Source: Pontibacter indicus
GTDB taxonomy: Bacteria > Bacteroidota > Bacteroidia > Cytophagales > Hymenobacteraceae
DNA length: 64,000 nt
Reading direction: 5' to 3'
NCBI RefSeq assembly: GCF_900156345.1
Contig: NZ_FTPP01000002.1
Location: 1,116,001 to 1,180,000, forward strand
Shown: piece after piece, positions 1 through 8,384 of the stretch
Layout: every line of letters begins with the position of its first letter
How positions within the stretch are numbered: position 1 is the first letter of the stretch
Program-made: the position numbers and the translations under genes
The notes under the pieces: model-generated
What the model saw: only the letters and a program-made list of their open reading frames with translations
What the model was told of the DNA's origin: nothing
Database searches by the model: none

Positions 1-766
1 TGGTTAGGGCCAGCAGGTCGATGTTTTCACTGCGGGCAAAGTCCTGCAGGGCTTCCGCTACGTCGCTGCCCTCGAGCAGGGCGTAGCGAATGTCGTTTTC
101 GGGTGCGCCGTGCTGGAGGTTCTGCTGCAGCTCGAGCAGCTTTCCCCGGTCTTCTTCCGGATCGTCCGAAATATGCACGCAGTAGATCATGGGCTTGAGG
201 TGGCCGAACAATTGCCGGATACGGTCGATATCGGCCACGTCCGTTTTGCCGAAGTCGGTGGCGTAGAGGATGCGGCCAGGTATAGCGCCGTCAGACTGGT
301 TGGGCACCGTCAGCACCGGCACGCGCGTCTCTTCGATCACCTTTGTAGACACAGTGCCGAACACGGACCGCCCGATGCTCCACTCGCCTTTGGTGTTCAT
401 GATGACCAGTGCGGGACGGAAGCGCTCCGCCTGATCGGGTATTTCCTCCTCGGGTTGGCCGTGGGTAAAAGACCGCTCGATGTGCAGGCTGCTGCCCATG
501 CTGCGGGCCTTGTGCCGTAGCTCGTCATATAGTTCCTCGAGTTGCGCCAGCGCCTCGGTTTCGTTTCGGTGCAGTACGCGCTCTGCCAGTTGCTCGGAAG
601 GAGTTAGGTTGGCCGAACTGGCCGGTATGGCATCCGCCAGGTAGTCCTGAAAGCAGTGGAGGAGCAGTAACTTGGCTCCGGGAACACCGGCCGCAAGCTG
701 CAGCGCATAATGGCTGGCCCTGGTGGAGCCTTCCGAGAAATCTACAGGTACAAGTATCCGAAACAT
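1..766 (-). CDS. Universal stress protein, tandem UspA domains (C-terminus cut by window edge)
   Basis: Reads leftwards from an ATG at 764-766 and runs off the window after about 255 residues without a stop. It starts MFRILVPVDFSEGS, the typical first strand of a UspA domain with its conserved Asp. Near residues 125-145 it carries the G-x2-G-x9-G(S/T)-like nucleotide-binding loop (KGEWSIGRSVFGTVS). A second domain begins around residue 160 (RILYATDFG), so this is the two-domain form common in Bacteroidota. Such cytoplasmic proteins bind ATP or other ligands and are induced by stress; the exact role cannot be read from sequence. The next gene diverges from it. Confidence 0.88.
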   Translation of the reverse strand, partial: MFRILVPVDFSEGSTRASHYALQLAAGVPGAKLLLLHCFQDYLADAIPASSANLTPSEQLAERVLHRNETEALAQLEELYDELRHKARSMGSSLHIERSFTHGQPEEEIPDQAERFRPALVIMNTKGEWSIGRSVFGTVSTKVIEETRVPVLTVPNQSDGAIPGRILYATDFGKTDVADIDRIRQLFGHLKPMIYCVHISDDPEEDRGKLLELQQNLQHGAPENDIRYALLEGSDVAEALQDFARSENIDLLALT

Positions 767-938
767 GTCGTGGAGTTTTGGGTTGGCCCCTTTATACGCA
801 TTCAGGCGCTTGCAGGTATGGCTTCTGGCCGCCAGTAGGTGTAGAATCAGGATTTTTTCGACTTGAATTGGGACACAAGCACTATACTCGGGCGATTTCT
901 AATTTTTTCGGTTAATTTGTAGCCTCATACACTCCACT

Positions 939-3653
939 ATGCCGAAACGCATTGTCTTTTTCTTCATCGCATTTGTGGCGCTGGCCTCCCTGGCCTATTA
1001 TGGCTTCAGCAGGTGGCAGGGCGCACGGCAAAAGGTGGACCTCTGGACGCTAGTGCCCGAAACGGCAGCCTTTGTGGTGGAAACCAATAACCATAGCGAT
1101 TTGAAAAAGCACCTGCAGGAAACCGCCCTGTGGGAGAGCTTTTCGGTGCTTCCGGTGGTGCAGCGCTTTCAGGAGAACATGGCCCTGCTCGACAGCGTGG
1201 CGCCCGGCAATCAGCGCCTCGAGCGGTTCCTGGACAAAAAGCACATCCTCACGTCTGTGCATGTGCTCGGCAAAACCGATGTGGAATTTGTGTACTACAT
1301 CCCGGTGGCATCAGTGGGCGAGCACCGTTTCCTGCGAACGCTCAGCGAGAATATCGCCAAAGACCCGATTTTTAAAGAGGAGATCCGTGAGTACCAGGGC
1401 GTGTTCCTGACCGAAATTACCAACACACAGTTGGGCAACACCTTCACCTATTTCTCATATCACAACAACATTATTCTGAGCGCCTCGCCCGTGCTGGTGG
1501 AGGAGATTGTGCGCCGGATTAGCCGCGGCAACCTCAGCTCCATCGCCGCTGAATACAAAAAGGTGAACTACCTGAGTCAGGCTGATGTGTATGCCAACGT
1601 GTTTGTGAACTACCGCGCGCTGCCCGACCTGTTTGGCCTTTTTGTGCAGGAGGATCTGATGCCGCAGGTGCGCTACCTGAGCAGCTTTTGCCGCAATGCC
1701 ATGTTGGAGCTCAAGCTAGACGAGAACAAGGTTTTTCTGAACGGTTTCTCGAATCCCGAAACACTGAATGGCTCGTTCCAGGCGCAACTGCAACCCGCCA
1801 AACCTCGCCCGCTCGACATTAAACTGCTGCTGCCAACGCGAACCGCCATCCTGATGCACTTTGGGGTAGGAGAGGTGGCCCGCCTGCGCGACGGTAAGGG
1901 TGTGAATGATGCCTATACTACCGCCATTGACAGCCTGTCGCGCTCTTTCAGCCAGGAGATTGCGCTGGCTTATATGGAGTCGTACAACATGAACACGAGC
2001 CCCGACAAAATGGTGATTGCCCGCATGGAAAGCAGTGGCAAGACCGGAGCCCGTTTGCAGGCCCTGGCGGAGCAGGTTAGTAAGGCGCAGAACGAAAAGA
2101 TCTACACCGAAAAATACGGCAACTATACCTTGCGTCTGCTGGACCTGGAGGAACTGCCCGCCCGCTTGTTTGGCAGTCTGTTCGCTGGGTTTGAGCAGAG
2201 CTACGTGCTGCAGCTCGACAATTACATGATCTTCTCGCCGGACATAGCCAGCCTGCGCGCCCTTATTGACGACATCAATGCGGGCGAGGTATGGGGGCGC
2301 TCTGTAGCGCAGAAAGCTTTTCTGGAGGAAACTCTGCAGGAGGGCAACTTCAGCCTATACCTGAACACCGTGAACGCCTGGTATATCCTGAACCGCTACG
2401 TGCAAGAGGAAAACCGCGAGGACCTGCTGCAGAACTCCAGCCTGATCAGAAGGTTTAATCAGGTCAGTGTGCAGTTTGCCCATGCCGAAAACCAGTACTA
2501 TACCAGCGTGCTGTTCCGAAGGCAGGAGCGCCGTACCGACGGCCAGCAGGAAGGATATGAAGAAGAGCTGACCGTTCCGTTTGCCAGCCGCCTTCTATCG
2601 CCGCCTTACCCGATCCAGAACGCCATCGACCGCAGCCGTGAGGTAGTGGTGCAGGACTCGGCGCTGGTGCTGCACAACATCACCTCCACCGGCAGCCGCG
2701 GCTGGACCGACTCTTTGCAGGCACAGCTAAGGGGCAGCGTGCAGCACATAGAGCTCGGCAGCGAGAAACGGTTAAGGTATGTGTTTGCCACAGGCAGCCG
2801 CATTCATGCCATCGACCATCTGGGGCGTAGCCTGGAGCATTTTCCGTTTAACGTGGGCGATACCCTGCGTCTGCAGCGCCTGGCCGTGTTTGACTTCGCA
2901 AAAAACCGCGACTATCGCTTTCTGGTAGATGACGCCCTGGGCAACCTGTACATGTTCGACACGCGTGGCAACGCTATACCTGGCTGGCAACCCCGCCGCA
3001 TGGACTACCGCCTCGCCGCCACGCCACAGCACGTGCGGGTGGGCGGTCGCGACGTGATCCTGGTGCTGCTCGAAAACGGGTACGTATACGCTCTCAACAC
3101 CGAAGGCGAAGCCTATCCGGGATTCCCGTTCAGTTTGCGGGTGCCCATTACCTCCGAAGGCGTTATCCGGGCAGGCGCCGACCTGCGCCGCTCTGTGGTA
3201 ACCGTGGTGACGCGCTATGGCGAGGTGGTGGAGTTTAACCTGCAGGGCAAGGTGACAAACCGGGAGCAACTGCCGCGGCCAAGCAAAAGTGCCATGTTCG
3301 ACCTCGTGCCCGATGCCGGCGGCCGCTCCTTCATCATTGTGCGGCAGGACCAGGGCAAAGTGGCCGCCTTCGACCAGGACCTGAAAGAGTTGTTTGAGAA
3401 GCGCTATGTGACTTCAACGCCTAAAATTGTGCAGTACTTTAACTTCGGGGGCGGCAACCAGGTATACGCTATCACCGAAACCGGCCCGCAAAAGACCTAC
3501 CTCTATGGTCCGGACGCTCGGTTGATAGGCGGCAGATCGCTGGAAAGCAACCAGGCCGTGAGCATTCACTACAACGAGGTGGGCAACAACTACTCCGTCT
3601 ACAAAGTGTTCCGCAACCAACTGCAGAAGCTAAACTTCAAGCTGCCGAATTAG
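939..3653 (+). CDS. Large membrane-anchored protein, DUF3352-like with C-terminal propeller-type repeats
   Basis: 904 residues. One N-terminal hydrophobic segment (about residues 5-22) suggests a membrane-anchored protein facing the periplasm. The middle resembles proteins annotated DUF3352 in Bacteroidota; this is family recall, not a search. From about residue 620 to 850 there are several degenerate repeats of the form (hydrophobic strand)-G-x-(hydrophobic)-(Y/H)-x-(hydrophobic)-(D/N)-x-x-G, for example GNLYMFDTRG and GYVYALNTEG, which look like PQQ/beta-propeller blades. No catalytic motif is visible. It is transcribed alone, divergent from the universal stress gene. ATG at 939 follows a TTAATTTG sequence 24 bases upstream that partly fits a Bacteroidota -7 box. 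Confidence 0.8.
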   Translation: MPKRIVFFFIAFVALASLAYYGFSRWQGARQKVDLWTLVPETAAFVVETNNHSDLKKHLQETALWESFSVLPVVQRFQENMALLDSVAPGNQRLERFLDKKHILTSVHVLGKTDVEFVYYIPVASVGEHRFLRTLSENIAKDPIFKEEIREYQGVFLTEITNTQLGNTFTYFSYHNNIILSASPVLVEEIVRRISRGNLSSIAAEYKKVNYLSQADVYANVFVNYRALPDLFGLFVQEDLMPQVRYLSSFCRNAMLELKLDENKVFLNGFSNPETLNGSFQAQLQPAKPRPLDIKLLLPTRTAILMHFGVGEVARLRDGKGVNDAYTTAIDSLSRSFSQEIALAYMESYNMNTSPDKMVIARMESSGKTGARLQALAEQVSKAQNEKIYTEKYGNYTLRLLDLEELPARLFGSLFAGFEQSYVLQLDNYMIFSPDIASLRALIDDINAGEVWGRSVAQKAFLEETLQEGNFSLYLNTVNAWYILNRYVQEENREDLLQNSSLIRRFNQVSVQFAHAENQYYTSVLFRRQERRTDGQQEGYEEELTVPFASRLLSPPYPIQNAIDRSREVVVQDSALVLHNITSTGSRGWTDSLQAQLRGSVQHIELGSEKRLRYVFATGSRIHAIDHLGRSLEHFPFNVGDTLRLQRLAVFDFAKNRDYRFLVDDALGNLYMFDTRGNAIPGWQPRRMDYRLAATPQHVRVGGRDVILVLLENGYVYALNTEGEAYPGFPFSLRVPITSEGVIRAGADLRRSVVTVVTRYGEVVEFNLQGKVTNREQLPRPSKSAMFDLVPDAGGRSFIIVRQDQGKVAAFDQDLKELFEKRYVTSTPKIVQYFNFGGGNQVYAITETGPQKTYLYGPDARLIGGRSLESNQAVSIHYNEVGNNYSVYKVFRNQLQKLNFKLPN

Positions 3654-3702
3654 AAGCTTGATGTTCTTTATAGCTAATGCTATCAGCTACGATTCATCTT
3701 TA

Positions 3703-3734
3703 TTTTGTCATCCTGTAAGGATCCTGGTAGTAAG
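3703..3734 (+). repeat. Left inverted repeat flanking the GIY-YIG pseudogene
   Basis: Begins TTTTGTCATCCTGTAAGG and ends CTGGTAGTAAG. It pairs, in opposite orientation, with 4062-4093 at about 24 of 32 positions. Confidence 0.65.
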
Positions 3735-3796
3735 TTATAAGGCTGTACTTCAGGGATCAGCTTTAAGAAAGCTGAGGTATGGATTTTCACTCTTTA

Positions 3797-4043
3797 TCAA
3801 ACCATCTTCTTTTCACTACTCCAACACTTCATCCTTCTCTCCATAGATGGCGTGCTGATAATAGGTATAGCGTTCATAGTAGAGCAGCTTGTAGCAGGAG
3901 TAGCGGCCTGCAAAAGTTTCAGGTTTGCCTCTGTTTTCTCTGTGCTGTTCAAGTCTGTGCACTAGGTCATTTGTCATCCCGGCATACAGCATCGTTTTGC
4001 TGGGGTTGGTCGTGATGTAGACAAAGTAATTGTGGCTTTTCAT
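3797..4043 (-). pseudogene. GIY-YIG nuclease family protein, frameshifted and truncated
   Basis: The open frame from 4043 to 3816 codes for 75 residues and shows the GIY-YIG signature (YFVYITT followed by YAGMTND), then HRLEQH and the conserved YERY. It then leaves the family pattern after QHAIYGE. Shifting by one base there restores the expected tail (ERRMKCWSSEKKMV, matching the usual (R)EK-x-(I/M)-K-x-W-(S/R)-x-x-K-K-x), which meets a stop at 3797-3799, short of the usual 80-100 residues. The gene therefore looks broken by a frameshift near 3846-3849 and an early stop. Imperfect inverted repeats at 3703-3734 and 4062-4093 flank it. A sequencing error is an alternative for the frameshift but not for the early stop. 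Confidence 0.72.
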
Positions 4044-4061
4044 AGCTAGTGCTTAACCTCC

Positions 4062-4093
4062 CTTCTACCAAGTTTCTTTCAGAATGACAAAAC
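4062..4093 (-). repeat. Right inverted repeat flanking the GIY-YIG pseudogene
   Basis: On the minus strand it begins TTTTGTCATTCTGAAAG and ends CTTGGTAGAAGG, the counterpart of the left copy at 3703-3734. It lies immediately upstream of the pseudogene start. Confidence 0.65.
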
Positions 4094-4111
4094 GGTCTTT
4101 TGTCCGCTTAC

Positions 4112-5239
4112 TCAAAAGCTCTTAAACCACCCTTTCTTATAAAACAGGTATAGCTGCACCAGCACCAGGGTCGTCATCAGCACCATCAGGATTGGATAGC
4201 TGTAGGGCAGGTATAGCTCCGGCATGCTGAGTCGGAAGACCTCGCCTGTTTCAGGATCTGTGCGCGAGAAATTCATGCCGTACACTCCAGCGATAAAGCT
4301 CAGCGGGATGAAGATACTCGAGATGATCGTCAACACTTTCATGATCTCGTTCATGCGGTTGCTCACCGTGGACATGTATAACTCTACGAGGCTCGTCGAC
4401 ATTTCCTTGTGGCTGTCGATCAGGTCGATAAGCTGGATGGTATGGTCGTAGGCGTCGCGGAAGTATACTTTCAGTTTGTCAGGTATAATATTGGCCTCCA
4501 TGCGGAGCAATTCGTTCATTTTGTCGCGTTCGGGCCAGGCGATGCGTCGCAGCTTGATCAGCTCGTTTTTGAGGTCCAGTATCTCCCGCAGGGTCTGCTT
4601 TGTCGGATTGTCCAGGATCTTCTGCTCCAGTTCCTCGATGTAGGTGCCAATGGCCGCCATCACCGGGAAATAGTAGTCGAGCACCACATCCAGGATGGCG
4701 TATACCATGTACATGGGCGGGCGCTGTCGGATGATGCCTTTTCCAATCCGGATACGCTCACGGAGCGGGTCGAGGCAGTCTTCGTAATCGCTCTGCAGGG
4801 TGAGCACGTAGTTGGGGCCCGAGAAAATCGAAAGCTGCACATCATCCAGGGTATGCTGCTCCTGTGACCAGCGCATCATGCGGGTGATGATGAAGAGCCG
4901 TTCATCGAATTCGTCTACCTTCGGGCGCTGATAATCGTTGATCACGTCCTCCATCTGCAGCGAGTGTATGTCGAAATCCTGCTTAATCAACTCGAGCATG
5001 GTCAGGTCAGCGTATCCCCGGATGTCGATCCAGTGTGTGGCATTGGGCTGCGCTTTCACCTGCTTGATTAATTCAGCATACGAATCCAGTTCCTGCTCTT
5101 TGAACATTTGCTCGTTGAAAGACATCAGAAAGTAGCGCGGGGCATGTGCCTCGAAAGGGATAAAGAGGGAGCCCGGGCTGATGCCGATCTTACGGTCAAG
5201 TATTTTATGTCGGGTGCGGGTTCGTTTCTTTTTAGCCAT
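4112..5239 (-). CDS. corA: CorA-family magnesium/cobalt transporter
   Basis: 375 residues from the ATG at 5237-5239 (MAKKKRTRTRHK). The open frame extends upstream to 5494, but that part is made of intergenic repeat sequence and is not homologous to CorA, so the internal ATG is preferred. CorA proteins are pentameric inner-membrane channels for Mg2+ and Co2+. The large N-terminal cytoplasmic domain and long helices are followed by two C-terminal membrane segments. The YGMNF signature is present after the first membrane helix, which matches the family selectivity motif. The very C-terminus is basic (YKKGWFKSF). It is transcribed alone. Confidence 0.93.
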   Translation of the reverse strand: MAKKKRTRTRHKILDRKIGISPGSLFIPFEAHAPRYFLMSFNEQMFKEQELDSYAELIKQVKAQPNATHWIDIRGYADLTMLELIKQDFDIHSLQMEDVINDYQRPKVDEFDERLFIITRMMRWSQEQHTLDDVQLSIFSGPNYVLTLQSDYEDCLDPLRERIRIGKGIIRQRPPMYMVYAILDVVLDYYFPVMAAIGTYIEELEQKILDNPTKQTLREILDLKNELIKLRRIAWPERDKMNELLRMEANIIPDKLKVYFRDAYDHTIQLIDLIDSHKEMSTSLVELYMSTVSNRMNEIMKVLTIISSIFIPLSFIAGVYGMNFSRTDPETGEVFRLSMPELYLPYSYPILMVLMTTLVLVQLYLFYKKGWFKSF

Positions 5240-5913
5240 GGTGTTGCCGTGGGTGTGTTGCAGCTTTACAAGGTAATGAAAATTTAGTTTTTGACTGATG
5301 CGTGGGAGAGGTATGGCGGGAGCGTCCTTGCTTGTATCTGCTGTGGTGAGGCTGCCGGCCCCGTTGTAGTTACTTCTGCTCTCGCTCGCGTCCCGCGAGT
5401 GTGAGCTATCGGGCGGACTCTGGCCGCTGATGCAAAGTAGCGGTATACCTAGCGTAGCTCCTGTCTTGCTATACCTTAAGCTGAGCTGTTTCATTGCTTC
5501 GCCTGTGCGGCGGGCACCTACTTTTTTCCTTGATGAAAAAATCGAGGGCCCCTACCCCCAGTAGGCAAAAAAATCAAGACCCTCCAAACTCGCTGACCGC
5601 TCAAACAGTGGAGTGTCGAAAAGTGCACCTAGCACAGCTATCTGTTTCATTGCAAGCGTGCAAATTAGTCTTGCTATACCTGCCAGTGGTATTTGTGGCA
5701 TTGGCTACAAGGCTTATACCTTAGGTATAGCTGATACAGAAACTCCCCCTTCGAAGGGGGCAGGGGGATGACAATCGTGCACAAGACAAAAACCACGAAG
5801 CTATACCTGTAGATCAGTAACTACCTGATTCCCCTCTCGGGAGGGGCAGGGGTGGGTATAATCGTGCACGAGAATCCTGAAAATCCGTGGGGGTAGGGGC
5901 CCTATGTATAGAT
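5240..5913. other. Intergenic mosaic of repeats (copy A region)
   Basis: No gene is supported here. The stretch holds a short hairpin module at 5311-5335 (ATGGCGGGAGCGTCCTTGCT), repeat copy A at 5496-5700, and a tail with two GC-rich palindromes. Each palindrome is followed by AATCGTGCA, at 5773 and 5860. The tail ends with a segment that recurs near 23248-23276. The heptamer AGGTATA/TATACCT occurs at least five times. Confidence 0.75.
5496..5700 (+). repeat. Dispersed structured repeat, copy A
   Basis: Starts GCTTCGCCTGTGCGGCGGGC and ends near CTGCCAGTGG. It is similar over its length to 10784-10968 and 22884-23066. It carries two potential stems: the first is interrupted by an 18-base insertion at about 5542-5559, and the second (ACCCTCCA with TGGAGTGT) has one mismatch compared with the other copies. 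A 76-codon open frame crosses it but is judged non-coding. Confidence 0.85.
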
Positions 5914-6507
5914 TCAGATAACCACAACCCCCTCAATCCCCTCTAGCTTACCTGTTACTTCCTCCTCCAGCTTTTTCCTAACCTCCAGTGTCATGCGGCA
6001 GTCGAGTTCGAATTGCTGGTCTTTTACGCCGAGCTCGAACTCTTTTACCAGGCTCATCACGTCGTTCATTTGGGGGTAGGCGAAGTGCACTTGCAGCAAG
6101 GCAGTTTCGTGCTTTTCGACGATGATAGCGTTGGCGAGGGCCTCGGCAGTAGAGGTTTTATAGGCGTTGATCAGGCCGCTGACGCCGAGCTTGGTGCCAC
6201 CAAAATAGCGTACGACCACCACCAACACATTGCTCAGCTCAAAGGAACGTATCTGGCCCAGGATGGGGTCGCCGGCAGAATGGTTGGGCTCGCCGTCGTC
6301 GTTGGCGCGGTAGCGGCTTTTGTCGGCGCCCAAAATGTAAGCATAGCAATGGTGGCGAGCGTCGTAATACTGCTTGCGTAGGTCGGCTAAAATCTCTTTC
6401 ACATCGTCCTCCGTGTAAACCGGGTAGGCCAGGGCAATGAACTTACTGCCTTTCTCTTTGTAGAGGCCCTCAGCGGGCGATTCGACGGTGCGGTAGGTAT
6501 CTTCCAT
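5914..6507 (-). CDS. YigZ/IMPACT family protein
   Basis: 197 residues, the normal length for the YigZ (UPF0029 plus DUF1949) family. The N-terminal domain shows KEKGSKFIA, DARHHCYAY and the signature region DDGEPNHSAGDPIL, then VVVVRYFGGTKLG near residues 97-110. The C-terminal 70 residues match the small ferredoxin-like DUF1949 domain. Bacterial members are linked to translation/ribosome-related roles by analogy with IMPACT; the biochemical activity is not settled. It is a single gene followed by a repeat-rich spacer. Confidence 0.92.
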   Translation of the reverse strand: MEDTYRTVESPAEGLYKEKGSKFIALAYPVYTEDDVKEILADLRKQYYDARHHCYAYILGADKSRYRANDDGEPNHSAGDPILGQIRSFELSNVLVVVVRYFGGTKLGVSGLINAYKTSTAEALANAIIVEKHETALLQVHFAYPQMNDVMSLVKEFELGVKDQQFELDCRMTLEVRKKLEEEVTGKLEGIEGVVVI

Positions 6508-6839
6508 AAACTAAAACAGCTTGGCAGCTTTCGCCTGAAACATAAGTTATACCTGAGCAGCAACTGTTATGTCACGTCCGGAAAAACGGTCCTGCTTCGT
6601 TGTTTGTAAAGGGTAGCAGTGACCTGAGACATTGTGCTTCGTGGAACCGGAAAAGCCTGCAACTGAACACAAGCGGAGCAACCTGTGACAAATGGAGAAT
6701 CAGGTATAGCATAGGTGTAAAAGCCACATAGCCTGCTTTGCAAATGTAACAGATACAGGCGCAAGGGCAAAGCCGGGGCGCAGGTATAGGCACATTAACC
6801 GAAATTGTTTTAATTTGTAGAATCACTAAATTCTGCCTT
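6508..6839. other. Intergenic spacer, no gene seen
   Basis: Divergent spacer between the YigZ gene and fdtA. It contains three copies of the TATACCT/AGGTATA heptamer (about 6547, 6701, 6782) and a TTAATTTGTAG sequence at 6810-6820 that partly fits a Bacteroidota -7 element for the downstream gene. Nothing else is recognisable. Confidence 0.6.
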
Positions 6840-7253
6840 TTGTCTGCCACACCCTACCTGATCCATTTTACCGAAACCGGCAACCAGGAACTAGGCTTCA
6901 TCGCCTCCACGCAACTGGCCCGGAACATCCCTTTTGAAATCAAGCGGGTATTCTGGACTTATGGCACCCCGGCTGGTGTGCTGCGGGGACAACATGCCAA
7001 CAAAGCCACAGAAGAGGTGCTGGTAGCCGCAATCGGGCGTATAACGGTGGAGACGGATGATGGAAAGAACAAGCAAACTTTCGTGCTCGACAACCCGGCT
7101 ACCGGGCTATACCTGCCCGCCATGTGCTGGACCGATCTGCACTTTGCCCCCGGCACAGTGGCCGTCTGTCTGACTTCCACTGATTTCGAAGAAGCCGACT
7201 ACATCCGCGACTACGCCACCTTCAGGCAGTTGGCTTCGCACCTGGCCCTGTAA
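6840..7253 (+). CDS. Sugar 3,4-ketoisomerase, FdtA/QdtA-type cupin
   Basis: 137 residues, the full length of the WxcM-like/FdtA family. These small cupins convert dTDP-4-keto-6-deoxyglucose to the 3-keto sugar, for which the neighbouring aminotransferase is the expected next enzyme. Visible signature: VLRGQHANKATEEVL, close to the family RGxHAHK metal/substrate strand. The start is TTG at 6840 (reading MSATPYLIHF); no ATG lies upstream in frame before the promoter-like sequence. It is nine bases upstream of the aminotransferase, so the three genes 6840-9342 form one operon. The product could be a Fuc3N- or Qui3N-type sugar; sequence alone does not decide. Confidence 0.88.
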   Translation: MSATPYLIHFTETGNQELGFIASTQLARNIPFEIKRVFWTYGTPAGVLRGQHANKATEEVLVAAIGRITVETDDGKNKQTFVLDNPATGLYLPAMCWTDLHFAPGTVAVCLTSTDFEEADYIRDYATFRQLASHLAL

Positions 7254-7262
7254 ATTATACCA

Positions 7263-8384
7263 ATGCCATTTATTCAGGTTCCATACTTCTCTTTCCGCGA
7301 CTTCCCTGTAGGTATAGACTGTCAGGTGGAGGAGGCAGTACTGCGTGCTGTGCGCGGGCAGCAGTATATTATAGGGGAGGAGGTAAGTGTTTTTGAGAGC
7401 GAATTTGCCGCCTATGTGCAGGCAGATACGGCTATTGGCGTGGGCAATGGTTACGATGCCTTGGTCGTGGCGCTGAAAGCTGCAGGTATAGGAGCAGGTG
7501 ATGAGGTGATTGTGCCGGCCAATACTTTTATCGCGACAGTGAACGCCGTGGTGCAGGTGGGCGCTATACCTGTGCTGGCCGAACCCGACCGCCATACCTG
7601 CAACCTGACCGCTGCCGAGGCCGCTCGGCGTATCACACCCCGTACCAAAGCCATTATACCCGTGCACCTCTACGGACAGGCTTGCGAGATGACTGGTTTC
7701 CTGAGGTTAGCCGAGCAACACGACCTGACGATTGTTGAAGACTTCGCACAGGCGCAGGGTGCCAGGTATAAGGGCCGCCCGGTGGGTAGCTTTGGTCGTA
7801 TCAGCGCCACCAGTTTTTACCCGACCAAAAACCTGGGCGCGCTTGGCGATGGCGGTGCTGTCGTGACATCGGACCCAGCGTTGGCTGCCTATACAAAAAT
7901 GTACCATAACTATGGCCAGCAGCAAAAGTACTACAACCAACTAATAGGCATCAACTCCCGCCTCGACACCTTGCAAGCAGCCGCACTGCGCATCAAACTG
8001 CAGCACCTCGACGCACTCAACAACGAGCGCCAGCGACTGGCACAGGTATACCTGCGCGCGCTGCAAGGTATAGGCGACCTCGTGCTGCCAATTACAGCGC
8101 CGGACTGTACGCACGTTTACCATATTTTCAACATCCGCACAAAGCAACGCAATGCCCTGCAGCTATACCTGTCGGAGCAAGGTATACAAACGGCCATCCA
8201 CTATCCGGTGCCAGTGCATTTGCAGGAAGCCTATACCTGGCTAGGACATAAAAGAGGGAGCTTTCCGGTAGCAGAAGAGCTGGCCGAAACGAGCCTGAGT
8301 CTGCCGCTTTATCCGGGTATGACCGAGACCGAACAGAAGGCCGTATTAGCAGCCATTCACACTTTTTTCGAGCGCCATGGATAG
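7263..8384 (+). CDS. DegT/DnrJ/EryC1/StrS aminotransferase (FdtB-like)
   Basis: 373 residues. PLP-dependent sugar aminotransferase of the DegT family. The internal aldimine lysine is seen at K189 within SFYPTKNLGALGDGG. GNGYDALVVALKAAG near residue 60 is the phosphate-binding region, and FAQAQGA is conserved. With the adjacent ketoisomerase it should aminate the dTDP-3-keto-6-deoxyhexose, giving a 3-amino sugar for a surface polysaccharide or O-antigen. Its end overlaps the next start by eight bases, indicating translational coupling. The FdtC/QdtC-type acetyltransferase often found with this pair is not in the window. Confidence 0.92.
   Translation: MPFIQVPYFSFRDFPVGIDCQVEEAVLRAVRGQQYIIGEEVSVFESEFAAYVQADTAIGVGNGYDALVVALKAAGIGAGDEVIVPANTFIATVNAVVQVGAIPVLAEPDRHTCNLTAAEAARRITPRTKAIIPVHLYGQACEMTGFLRLAEQHDLTIVEDFAQAQGARYKGRPVGSFGRISATSFYPTKNLGALGDGGAVVTSDPALAAYTKMYHNYGQQQKYYNQLIGINSRLDTLQAAALRIKLQHLDALNNERQRLAQVYLRALQGIGDLVLPITAPDCTHVYHIFNIRTKQRNALQLYLSEQGIQTAIHYPVPVHLQEAYTWLGHKRGSFPVAEELAETSLSLPLYPGMTETEQKAVLAAIHTFFERHG

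Noticed and set aside
5240..5494. N-terminal extension of CorA
   Set aside because: The added residues come from repeat and hairpin sequence and have no CorA similarity. The ATG at 5239 gives the normal length.
5494..5724. Open frame of 76 codons across repeat copy A
   Set aside because: It and the frame at 10733-10993 are similar only because both cross the same intergenic repeat. Copy C breaks the frame, and the conserved feature is paired stems rather than codons.
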